NCBI RefSeq assembly: GCF_030866805.1
Contig: NZ_CP133019.1
Span: 1,488,001-1,552,000, forward strand
Origin: Microbacterium terrisoli
Lineage (GTDB): Bacteria > Actinomycetota > Actinomycetes > Actinomycetales > Microbacteriaceae
Direction: 5' to 3'
Length of the DNA: 64,000 nt
Shown: positions 17,715-25,753 of the stretch, piece after piece
How the letters are laid out: every line of letters begins with the position of its first letter
Numbering within the stretch: position 1 is the first letter of the stretch
Position numbers and translations under genes: made by a program
The notes under the pieces: model-generated
Databases searched by the model: none
What the model saw: only the letters and a program-made list of their open reading frames with translations
Told to the model about the DNA's origin: nothing

Positions 17715-19196
17715 GTGACAGCCTCTCTGCCCGTGCCAGAGGACCCCCGCGAAGATGAAAGCCCTCGCGAGGAGGGGGCGGTCCGCCCTGTGTCGTTACC
17801 GCCCAAGCCGCGCATCTCTGCCGCCGCAGCCGCGTTGCACGCACGCACGGCTGATGCGTCCGCGGGGCCGTCATCGCCGGCGGCATCTTCGTCCAAGAAC
17901 GAGACGAAATCCGCTTCCGTGACGAAGAAGGCCGCGAAGCGGCCGGCGTCCAAACGAGTCGGCAAGAAGCAGACGGCGAGGGAGCAGGCGGGATCGGACG
18001 CGGCGCATCCAGCGGCCGCGGAGAAGGATGCCGCGGTGGTGTCTCCGCTGGGTCCGGTCGTCGTTCCGCCCAAACCGCCTCTGCCCGCTCTCGCCGACCG
18101 CATCGAGGCCGTCGAGCCGGTGGACGAAGAGCCGGGCGATACCCGCGAGAGCGTCGAGCCGGAGCTGACCCGCCCGGTGGCGGAGCCGTGGCTGGGGCTG
18201 CGCGAACAGAACACGGGCGAAGAGCAGTCGGCCGATGCGGATGACGACGACCCCCTCGACGTGACGCATGACCGCGCACCCGTGCAGCCGATGCGGGCCG
18301 AGCAGACCGCCGCGGTGATCGCACCGCCGACCGAGCCTCAGGCCGCACCCGAACCCGAACCCGAACCCGAACCCGAACCCGCGTCGGCTGTCGCCGCTGC
18401 CGTGCCCGTGCCGCCCGTTGACACGGCATCCCCTCGCGCTCCGGTCCTGGTGTTGCGGGAACTGACGAAGTCGTTCCGGGGCTCCGTCGCCGTCGACGGC
18501 ATCGATCTGGTCGTGCCGGAGGGCACGTTCTACGGTCTGGTGGGCCCCAACGGTGCGGGCAAGACCACGACGCTGTCGATGATCGCCGGACTTCTGCTCC
18601 CCGACAGCGGCATGATCACGGTGCACGGCATCGACGCGATCGCACACCCGCGTGAAGCGAAGCGCGCGATGGGCGTGCTGCCTGATCGGCTGCGCACGTT
18701 CGATCGGCTCACCGGCCGACAGCTGCTCATGTATTACGGTCTGCTGCGCGGGCTGGACGGCACCGTCGTCAGCTCCCGCACGGCCGACCTCGCACGTGCG
18801 TTCGAGATCGAAGACGCCCTCGCGCGCCCGGTCTCGGACTACTCGGCCGGAATGACCAAGAAGGTCATGCTCGCCGGCGCGATGATCCATGCACCGCGCC
18901 TGCTCGTGCTCGATGAGCCGTTCGAGGCAGTCGATCCGGTCTCGTCGTCGGTGATCCTCGAGATCCTGGGCGCGTATGTCGCCCACGGCGGCACGGTGAT
19001 CCTCTCCAGCCACGGCATGGAGATGATCGAGGCCGTGTGCGAGCGGGTGGCTGTTCTGGTCTCGGGGCGGGTACTGGCCGAAGGGCCGGTCGCCGACGTG
19101 CGCGGTGAGCTCACGCTGCAACAGCGTTATGCCGAGTTGACCGGCGTCGCTTCAGACGTGGAAGGGTTGGAATGGCTGCACACCTTCTCCGGCTGA
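17715..19196 (+). CDS. ABC exporter ATP-binding protein with long disordered N-terminal extension
   Basis: 493 residues, about twice the family length. Residues 1-245 are Ala/Pro/Glu/Lys-rich with an EPEPEPEPEP run and no domain. The ATPase domain (about 248-480) is complete: Walker A GPNGAGKTT, signature YSAGMTKKVMLAGAM, Walker B LLVLDEPFEAVDP and the switch His in ILSSHGMEM. It resembles ABC-2 type exporters. The permease gene overlaps its 3' end by 25 bases. The extension starts at GTG 17715; in-frame alternatives exist, but codon use stays protein-like throughout. Confidence 0.85.
   Translation: MTASLPVPEDPREDESPREEGAVRPVSLPPKPRISAAAAALHARTADASAGPSSPAASSSKNETKSASVTKKAAKRPASKRVGKKQTAREQAGSDAAHPAAAEKDAAVVSPLGPVVVPPKPPLPALADRIEAVEPVDEEPGDTRESVEPELTRPVAEPWLGLREQNTGEEQSADADDDDPLDVTHDRAPVQPMRAEQTAAVIAPPTEPQAAPEPEPEPEPEPASAVAAAVPVPPVDTASPRAPVLVLRELTKSFRGSVAVDGIDLVVPEGTFYGLVGPNGAGKTTTLSMIAGLLLPDSGMITVHGIDAIAHPREAKRAMGVLPDRLRTFDRLTGRQLLMYYGLLRGLDGTVVSSRTADLARAFEIEDALARPVSDYSAGMTKKVMLAGAMIHAPRLLVLDEPFEAVDPVSSSVILEILGAYVAHGGTVILSSHGMEMIEAVCERVAVLVSGRVLAEGPVADVRGELTLQQRYAELTGVASDVEGLEWLHTFSG
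18348..18380. repeat. Hexanucleotide tract (GAACCC)x5 in ABC ATPase gene
   Basis: Five uninterrupted GAACCC units encode an alternating Glu-Pro tract between the disordered extension and the ATPase domain. Because the unit is 6 bp, slippage would change linker length without breaking the frame. Confidence 0.8.
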
Positions 19197-20734
19197 GGGT
19201 CGCTCTGCTGCTGTCGGGACTGCGCGCAGGATCGGGGCACGCCGCACGAACAGCGGGTGCGCTGGTGGCCGTGGTCATCGCGGTGAGCGTGGGATGCTGG
19301 GGCCTGCTGGCCCTGCGCGACGCCACGGCCGAGGCCACCGCCGTCGTCACGATCCTCGGTGGCGCCGCACTGACCCTGGCCGCGGTAGCGGCCCCCCTCT
19401 CTCTGTCCACGAGCGATCCGATGGACCCACGCCGTTTCGCCGTGTTGGACCTGCCCCCGCGACCACTGGCAGCTGCGCTCGTACCGATCGGACTGGTCAG
19501 CGTGCCCATGCTGTCGCTGCTGGTACTGGGAGGATTCGTCGTGGCGGCATGGACTGCGCACGGCGTGCCCTGGGCCGCAGGGGTCCTGAGCGTCGTCCTC
19601 GGTGTGCTCACCTGCAGCCTGCTCTCGCGCGTGTGCCTGTCGGTCGCAGCACTGTTTCTGCGCGAGCGGCGATCCCGGGAACTGACCGGACTGCTGCTGA
19701 TGGCGCTGCTGGTCGTGCTCGTGCCGATCGCGGTGTTCCTGGCATCGCTGGAATGGAGTGACGCCGTGGCCCCGCAGCTGCGGGCCGTGGCCGGTGTCGT
19801 CGCCGACACGCCGTTCGGCGCGGCCTGGGCGATCGGAGCGCACTGGGGCACCGGTGAGGCGCTGGTCAGCGCAGCGGTGGCGGTGATCACCCTGGCTCTG
19901 CTGTGGCTCGCGTGGGTCGCGCTGGTGGTGCGCAGTGTGTCGGCTCCAGCGCCGGTCGAATCGGCGGGCGGTGCCGGAAGGCTCGGATGGTTCACGGTGA
20001 CCCCCGACACCCCCGGCGGAGCGATCGCCGCGCGGAGCATGGCCTATTGGTTCGGCGATCGACGCTATCTCGCCAACCTCGTCATCGTCCCTGTCGTGGC
20101 GGCGGTGGCGATGGTGCCCCTTCTCGTGGTGGGTGTGGCGCCGCAGATCGTGGTGCTGGTTCCCGTGCCGATCATCGCGCTGTTCCTCGGGTGGCTGCCC
20201 CACAACGACCTGGCATACGACGGGACCGCGATCTGGATGCACATCGCAGGGGGAGTGCGCGGTGTGTCGGATCGGCTCGGGCGCCTCGTGCCGATCCTGG
20301 TGGTCGGCATCCCCGCACTGGTGATCACGATCCCCATCGCCGTGGCGCTGCACGGCCGATGGGCGGTGCTGCCGGCGATGATCGGGGTGTGCGCATCGCT
20401 CTTCCTGAGCGGGCTGGGTCTGTCAAGCGCTGCTTCCGCGGTGCAGCCGTACCCGGTCTCGCGGCCGGGCGACGGCCCGTTCCGCCAGCCCGAGCGGGTG
20501 GGGGCCGCCAGCGCGATCACCCAGGCGGTCGTGCTCGTGGGAACCATTGTGCTGTCGATTCCGGCCCTGTGGTGGGGATGGCTCGCGCTCAGCCGCGACG
20601 TGTCGTACGCGCCGTTCGCGCTCTGGGGCGGGGTCGCGGTGGGTCTGGCCGTGCTCGTGGTCGGCGTCGTGGCGGGGGGCGCGGTCTTCGATCGCCGCGG
20701 CTCGCGGTTCGTCGAGCTCGCCGAGGTGGCCTGA
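19172..20734 (+). CDS. ABC exporter permease, ABC-2-like membrane protein
   Basis: 520 residues with about ten to twelve hydrophobic segments in paired clusters (first near residues 28-72, last near 485-505). No soluble domain is recognised. The ATG at 19172 overlaps the ATPase gene by 25 bases, so the two form one transporter. The transported substrate is unknown. Confidence 0.8.
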   Translation: MAAHLLRLRVALLLSGLRAGSGHAARTAGALVAVVIAVSVGCWGLLALRDATAEATAVVTILGGAALTLAAVAAPLSLSTSDPMDPRRFAVLDLPPRPLAAALVPIGLVSVPMLSLLVLGGFVVAAWTAHGVPWAAGVLSVVLGVLTCSLLSRVCLSVAALFLRERRSRELTGLLLMALLVVLVPIAVFLASLEWSDAVAPQLRAVAGVVADTPFGAAWAIGAHWGTGEALVSAAVAVITLALLWLAWVALVVRSVSAPAPVESAGGAGRLGWFTVTPDTPGGAIAARSMAYWFGDRRYLANLVIVPVVAAVAMVPLLVVGVAPQIVVLVPVPIIALFLGWLPHNDLAYDGTAIWMHIAGGVRGVSDRLGRLVPILVVGIPALVITIPIAVALHGRWAVLPAMIGVCASLFLSGLGLSSAASAVQPYPVSRPGDGPFRQPERVGAASAITQAVVLVGTIVLSIPALWWGWLALSRDVSYAPFALWGGVAVGLAVLVVGVVAGGAVFDRRGSRFVELAEVA

Positions 20735-20802
20735 TCGCCACCGATCTCCGCCGTCCGAGCCGTTCGCCCCTGCGCGGTCGGGCGACAGTAAACTGGGCAT
20801 CC

Positions 20803-21072
20803 ATGAGCACCCCGATCGATCGTCCAGACTCCGGGGGCGTTGCCACCCTCGACCGTGAACTTGAAGAGCTCCTGCGCGAAGAGAGCATCGAGCCCGGTGA
20901 CCACGAGCGCTTCTCGCACTACGTGAAGAAGGAGAAGATCCTCGAGTCCGCCCTGACGGGCAAGCCGGTCAGGGCGCTGTGCGGCAAGAAGTGGACCCCC
21001 GGCCGCGACCCCGAGAAGTTTCCCGTCTGCCCGACCTGCAAAGAGATCTACGAGGGCCTGCGCGACGTCTAG
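20803..21072 (+). CDS. DUF3039 domain protein with zinc-ribbon-like cysteines
   Basis: 89 residues. The C-terminal half has the DUF3039 signature: ALCGKKWTPGRDP followed by FPVCPTCKEIY. The three visible cysteines plus a His upstream (ERFSHYV) could bind zinc. The N-terminal half is acidic and helical. The family is actinobacterial and uncharacterised. It converges 3 bp from pncB. Confidence 0.88.
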   Translation: MSTPIDRPDSGGVATLDRELEELLREESIEPGDHERFSHYVKKEKILESALTGKPVRALCGKKWTPGRDPEKFPVCPTCKEIYEGLRDV

Positions 21073-21075
21073 CGG

Positions 21076-22404
21076 CTACTCGGCGTCCATGTAGACGGTG
21101 GGGATCGCCGGGTCGGAGCGGCTGAGGGCCAGTGCCTGCACCGGAAGCTCTTCTCGCACGCGTGCGTGGTGCTCGCGCGCGCGGGCGACGCCGGCGTTGT
21201 CCTCATAGGACGTGTCGATCGTGCCGTCCTCGACCAGATCGACCTGCAGCGCGCGCGCATCGGGGTGATCGACAGAGGTGTCGACGGCTTCGAAACCGTC
21301 GGAGACGACGATCAGCTCCTGCGTCGCAGTGCCGTGATCGAGCATGCGGAACGCCGCCTTGCGACCACCCTTGGACGCCTTGTCGGTCGAGGCCTTGGCC
21401 ACCGACACCCACGCCCCGTCGTCGGCCTGCCGCGCGACGAGCTTGTAGACCATGCCGGCGGTGGGCGTGCCCGAGCCGGTGACCAGCGAGGTGCCCACGC
21501 CGTAGGCGTCCACGGGAGCTGCCGCCAAGGTGGCGATCGCGTACTCGTCCAGATCGCTGGTGACGGTGATCTTGGTGCCGGTCGCGCCCAGTTCGTCCAG
21601 CTGCGTGCGCACTTCGGCGGCCACGATCGGCAGGTCGCCGGAGTCGATGCGCACACCGCCCAGGCCGGTGCCGGCGACCCGGATTGCCGTTTCGACGCCG
21701 GCGCGGATGTCGTAGGTGTCCACCAGCAGTGTGGTGCCGGTTCCCAGCGCCTCGATCTGCGAGCGGAACGCCGCCTCCTCGCTGTCGTGCAGCAGCGTGA
21801 ACGAATGCGCGGCGGTTCCCATCGTCGGGATGCCCCATGCCCGCCCGGCTTCGAGGTTGCTCGTCGCACCGAAGCCGGCGATGTATGCGGCGCGCGCGGC
21901 GGCCACCGCGGAGTGCTCGCCGGCCCTGCGCGAGCCCATCTCCGCCAGCGGGCGGTCACCGGCGGCGATCGACATCCGTGCCGCCGCCGTGGCCACGGCC
22001 GAGTCGTAGTTCATGACGCTCAAGGCGATCGTTTCCAGCACGACCGCCTCGGCGAATGTGCCCTCGATCGTCAGCACCGGGGAGCCCGGAAAGTACAGTT
22101 CGCCTTCGCGGTAGCCGCGGACCGAGCCGGTGAACCGGTAGCTCTCCAAGAACGTCAGGGTCGCGGCATCCACCACTCGGTGATCACGCAGGAACCGCAG
22201 CTCGTCGTCATCGAAGCGGAAGTCGCGGATGAGCGAGAGCAGGCGGCCGGTGCCGGCCAGCACTCCGAACCGGCGACCGCCGGACAGGCGGCGGGTGAAC
22301 AGTTCGAACACGCAGCGGCGCCCGGCGGTGCCGTCGCGCAGCGCCGCCTCGAGCATCGTCAGCTCATAGCGGTCGGTGAACAGGGCTGTGCTGCGGACGC
22401 TCAT
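21076..22404 (-). CDS. pncB: Nicotinate phosphoribosyltransferase
   Basis: 442 residues, the usual length. It begins [18 protein letters not shown], the family opening that includes the phosphoribosyl-accepting active site region. [36 protein letters not shown] and [13 protein letters not shown] are further family motifs. The enzyme joins nicotinate to PRPP in the Preiss-Handler NAD salvage route. ATG 22404 is chosen; the frame is open 32 codons more but runs into the divergent murI promoter region. The 46-bp gap to murI must hold both promoters. Confidence 0.93.
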   Translation of the reverse strand: MSVRSTALFTDRYELTMLEAALRDGTAGRRCVFELFTRRLSGGRRFGVLAGTGRLLSLIRDFRFDDDELRFLRDHRVVDAATLTFLESYRFTGSVRGYREGELYFPGSPVLTIEGTFAEAVVLETIALSVMNYDSAVATAAARMSIAAGDRPLAEMGSRRAGEHSAVAAARAAYIAGFGATSNLEAGRAWGIPTMGTAAHSFTLLHDSEEAAFRSQIEALGTGTTLLVDTYDIRAGVETAIRVAGTGLGGVRIDSGDLPIVAAEVRTQLDELGATGTKITVTSDLDEYAIATLAAAPVDAYGVGTSLVTGSGTPTAGMVYKLVARQADDGAWVSVAKASTDKASKGGRKAAFRMLDHGTATQELIVVSDGFEAVDTSVDHPDARALQVDLVEDGTIDTSYEDNAGVARAREHHARVREELPVQALALSRSDPAIPTVYMDAE

Positions 22405-22450
22405 GGCGGTCAGCATATCGGTCGCCGGCAGGTCGGTAAGCTGGTCGATT

Positions 22451-23299
22451 GTGAATGACGCGCCGATCGGGATCTTCGACTCCGGCGTCGGCGGGCTCAC
22501 CGTCGCACGCGCGGTGTCGGCGCTGCTGCCGCGTGAGTCGATCCGCTACATCGGCGACACTGCGCACTCGCCGTACGGGCCCAAGCCCATCGCAGACGTG
22601 CGCCGCTACGCGCTCGAGGTGCTGGACACGCTGGTCGACGAGGGCGTGAAGATGCTGGTGATCGCATGCAACACGGCGTCGGCGGCGATGCTGCGCGACG
22701 CGCGCGAACGCTACGACGTGCCGGTCGTGGAGGTCATCGGCCCGGCGGTGCGCACGGCCATCTCGACCACGCGCAACGGCCGCATCGGGGTCATCGGCAC
22801 CGCCGGCACGGTCGGCTCGGGCGTCTACCAGGACATGCTCGGCGTGAACGAGAACCTTGAGGTGTTCGCCCGTGCGTGTCCCCGGTTCGTCGAATTCGTC
22901 GAGGCGGGGGTCACCGACAGCGGTGAGGTCCTGGCGGTGGCCGAAGACTACCTCGCGCCCCTGCGCCAGGCCGGAGTCGACACGCTGGTGCTCGGCTGCA
23001 CGCACTACCCGTTCCTGGAGGGCGCGATCAGCTACGTGATGGGCGAGGACGTGGCGCTGGTCTCCAGCGACACCGAGACCGCCAAAGACGTGTACCGCCA
23101 GCTCGTCTCCCGCGACCTGCTCGCGGGGCCGGATGCCACGGCCCGCCATGAGTACGAGGCCACGGGGGACTCGGAGGGCGAGTTCCTGGACCTCGCGCAT
23201 CGGCTCATGGGCCGCGGGGTCCGCAGCGTCAAGCTCGTTCAGACCGGCGTCATCGATCTGCGATCCGCCGCGCCGACCACTGTGAAGGGATTGTCATGA
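22451..23299 (+). CDS. murI: Glutamate racemase
   Basis: 282 residues. It supplies D-glutamate for peptidoglycan. [13 protein letters not shown] opens the protein, and both catalytic cysteines are present: Cys73 in ACNTAS and Cys183 in GCTHYP. GTG 22451 gives the normal N-terminus. The stop overlaps the start of rph by 4 bases (ATGA), and rph in turn overlaps the next gene, giving a coupled murI-rph-rdgB order seen in many actinobacteria. Confidence 0.95.
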   Translation: MNDAPIGIFDSGVGGLTVARAVSALLPRESIRYIGDTAHSPYGPKPIADVRRYALEVLDTLVDEGVKMLVIACNTASAAMLRDARERYDVPVVEVIGPAVRTAISTTRNGRIGVIGTAGTVGSGVYQDMLGVNENLEVFARACPRFVEFVEAGVTDSGEVLAVAEDYLAPLRQAGVDTLVLGCTHYPFLEGAISYVMGEDVALVSSDTETAKDVYRQLVSRDLLAGPDATARHEYEATGDSEGEFLDLAHRLMGRGVRSVKLVQTGVIDLRSAAPTTVKGLS

Positions 23300-24054
23300 C
23301 AGACACCGTCCGCGCCGATGGGCGTACCACCGACCAGCTGCGACCGGTCACGATCGAGCGCGGCTGGAGCGCTCAGGCCGAGGGCTCGGCGCTGGTCAGC
23401 TTCGGCGGCACCAAGGTGCTGTGCACCGCGTCGTTCACCAACGGCGTGCCGCGGTGGCTGACCGGCAAGGGCAAAGGATGGGTGACAGCCGAGTACGCGA
23501 TGCTGCCCCGTGCCACCAACACGCGCAACGACCGTGAATCGGTCAAGGGCAGGATCGGCGGGCGCACGCACGAGATCTCGCGCCTGATCGGCCGCGCGCT
23601 GCGTGCGGTCGTGGACACCAAGGCGCTGGGCGAGAACACGATCGTCATCGACTGCGATGTGCTGCAGGCCGACGGCGGCACACGCACCGCTGCGATCACC
23701 GGTGCCTACGTGGCCCTGGCCGACGCGATCGCCTGGGGGCGGGCCAAGAAGTTCATCGGACAGAAGTCCACGGTCCTGTTCGACTCGGTCGCCGCGGTGT
23801 CGGTGGGCATCATCGACGGTGAGCCGATGCTCGACCTGGCCTACGTCGAAGACGTGCGGGCCGAGACCGACATGAACGTCGTGGTCACCGGCCGCGGGCT
23901 GTTCGTCGAGGTGCAGGGCACGGCTGAGGGCGCGCCGTTCGACAAGCGCGAACTGGATGCCCTGCTCGAGCTCGGCGTGAATGGATGCGAGCAGCTGCGG
24001 GATCTGCAGACGGCGACGCTGGGCGAGGCGGGCCCGGCGGGGGAGCGGGCATGA
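23296..24054 (+). CDS. rph: Ribonuclease PH
   Basis: 252 residues of the phosphorolytic 3'-5' exoribonuclease that trims tRNA 3' ends. Motifs: [51 protein letters not shown], and [18 protein letters not shown], which carries the phosphate-binding region. Length is standard. It is coupled by 4-bp overlaps to murI upstream and the NTP pyrophosphatase downstream. Confidence 0.96.
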   Translation: MTDTVRADGRTTDQLRPVTIERGWSAQAEGSALVSFGGTKVLCTASFTNGVPRWLTGKGKGWVTAEYAMLPRATNTRNDRESVKGRIGGRTHEISRLIGRALRAVVDTKALGENTIVIDCDVLQADGGTRTAAITGAYVALADAIAWGRAKKFIGQKSTVLFDSVAAVSVGIIDGEPMLDLAYVEDVRAETDMNVVVTGRGLFVEVQGTAEGAPFDKRELDALLELGVNGCEQLRDLQTATLGEAGPAGERA

Positions 24055-24647
24055 GTCGGGCGGTTCTTGCCACGCACAATCCGCACAAGGTCATCGAGTT
24101 CGCGCAGATCATCGCCGCGACACGCCCCGATTTCGAGATCCTCGGCTATGACGGGCCCGAGCCGATCGAAGACGGTGTGACTTTCACCGAGAACGCGCTG
24201 CTGAAGGCTCGCGTCGCCGCCGCGCACACCGGGCTGCCGTCCTTCGCCGACGACTCCGGGGTGGCGGTGGACGTGCTGGGCGGGTCGCCGGGCATCTTCT
24301 CGGCATATTGGGCCGGGCACAAGAAGGACCCGGTGGCCAACCTCGAGCTGCTGCTGGACCAGATCGGCGATATCGCCGACCCGCACCGCACGGCGCGGTT
24401 CGTCTCGGTGATCGCCCTCGTGCTGCCGACCGGTCAAGAGCACGTGGTCGAAGGGATCTGGCCGGGGCGCATCGCCACCGCCGCGCGCGGCGACGGGGGG
24501 TTCGGGTACGACCCGGTCTTCATCCCCGACGACCAGCCCACCGACATCGAGCGCACGGTCGGCGAATGGAACGACGACGAGAAGGCCGCGGCGTCCCACC
24601 GCGCACGAGCCTTCCGCGAGCTCGGCCCGCTGCTGCAACTGTTGTGA
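24051..24647 (+). CDS. rdgB: Non-canonical purine NTP pyrophosphatase (RdgB/HAM1 family)
   Basis: 198 residues. It hydrolyses dITP and XTP to keep deaminated purines out of nucleic acids. Family motifs: [12 protein letters not shown] at the N-terminus, [46 protein letters not shown] and SHRARAF near the end. ATG 24051 overlaps the rph stop by 4 bases. Confidence 0.94.
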   Translation: MSRAVLATHNPHKVIEFAQIIAATRPDFEILGYDGPEPIEDGVTFTENALLKARVAAAHTGLPSFADDSGVAVDVLGGSPGIFSAYWAGHKKDPVANLELLLDQIGDIADPHRTARFVSVIALVLPTGQEHVVEGIWPGRIATAARGDGGFGYDPVFIPDDQPTDIERTVGEWNDDEKAAASHRARAFRELGPLLQLL

Positions 24648-24731
24648 CCCGCCGTCGATACTGAGAATCGGACTCATTCCCGACTGTGCCGGAACGGCCG
24701 GACGCGGCATCCGGCGTCCTAACCTGGGGAC

Positions 24732-25643
24732 ATGCACGAGCATGCACCCAGCGGCATCCGGGGAGCCTCCCATCGGCGCCTGCTGGCCGCATCGCTCGCG
24801 CTGACCTCGGTGGTCATGATCGTGCAGGTCGTCGGTGCGATCCTGTCGGGCTCGCTCGCGCTGCTGGCGGACGCCGCCCACATGTTCACCGATGCGGCGG
24901 CGCTGGTGATCGCGCTGATCGCGAGCACGGTGGCCGCGCGGCCGGCCAACGACCGACGCACGTTCGGGTACCAGCGGGCCGAGGTGTTCGGCGCGCTGGT
25001 GAACGCGATCATCCTGATCGTCCTGTCGGCATGGGTCGCAGTGGAAGGCGTGCTGCGCCTCGTGCAGACGGCCGAGGTCGAAGTGGCGGGCGGGACCATG
25101 CTGGTCGTGGCCGTCATCGGGCTGTGCGCGAACGGCTTCGCGATGTGGCTGCTGTCGGCCGCGCAGCGCCGCAGCATCAACGTGCGCGGCGCCTACCTCG
25201 AGGTGATGGGCGATCTGATCGGCTCAGCGATGGTCATCGTCGCGGCGATCATCATCCTGACCACCGGATGGGTCCCCGCCGATGCGGTCGCCTCGCTGGC
25301 GATCGCCGCGATGATCATCCCGCGCGCGGTCGGGCTGCTGCGCGAGGTCGTCTCGGTGCTGGGGGAGTCGGCGCCGCGCGGCATGCAGGTGCAGAGGATT
25401 CGCGACCACATCCTCAGCGCGCCGGGCGTGCAGGACGTGCACGACGTGCACGTGTGGCAGCTCACCCGCGGTGCCCCCGTGTTCACCGCGCATGTCGTGA
25501 TCGATGCCGACGCGCTGCGCGACGGGCGATCGGCTGCGATCCTGACGGGGCTGCAGGGATGCCTGGCCGAGCACTTCGACGTCGAGCATTCGACGTTCCA
25601 GCTCGAGCCGGCCGGCCACTTCGATCACGAGGCGCACAGCTGA
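24732..25643 (+). CDS. Cation diffusion facilitator (CzcD/ZitB-like) exporter
   Basis: 303 residues with six membrane segments and a C-terminal cytoplasmic domain (about 215-295). The first metal site is canonical, LLADAAHMFTDAAAL. The second reads YLEVMGDLIGS, with Glu where many zinc CDFs have His (HxxxD), so metal choice may differ from the E. coli zinc exporters. The protein starts and ends with His-rich stretches (MHEHAP and HFDHEAHS). It probably exports Zn, Co or a similar divalent cation by proton antiport. A palindromic repeat follows the stop. Confidence 0.9.
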   Translation: MHEHAPSGIRGASHRRLLAASLALTSVVMIVQVVGAILSGSLALLADAAHMFTDAAALVIALIASTVAARPANDRRTFGYQRAEVFGALVNAIILIVLSAWVAVEGVLRLVQTAEVEVAGGTMLVVAVIGLCANGFAMWLLSAAQRRSINVRGAYLEVMGDLIGSAMVIVAAIIILTTGWVPADAVASLAIAAMIIPRAVGLLREVVSVLGESAPRGMQVQRIRDHILSAPGVQDVHDVHVWQLTRGAPVFTAHVVIDADALRDGRSAAILTGLQGCLAEHFDVEHSTFQLEPAGHFDHEAHS

Positions 25644-25658
25644 CCCCTGCTTCTCGCC

Positions 25659-25740
25659 GTCGAAATCATGTGCTTTCGACGGCGACACACGGGTTTGACG
25701 TCAAATCGGTGTGTGCTCGATGAAGTCATATGATTTCGAC
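25659..25740. repeat. 82-bp nested palindromic intergenic repeat, copy 2
   Basis: Same length and architecture as the copy at 5226: outer arms GTCGAAATCAT and ATGATTTCGAC (perfect 11 bp), and an inner 12-bp palindrome TTTGACGTCAAA flanked by CACAC and GTGTG arms. It lies between two convergent genes, the CDF exporter and ligD, in a position typical for 3' transcript structures. Confidence 0.8.
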
Positions 25741-25753
25741 CGCAACTCGGACG

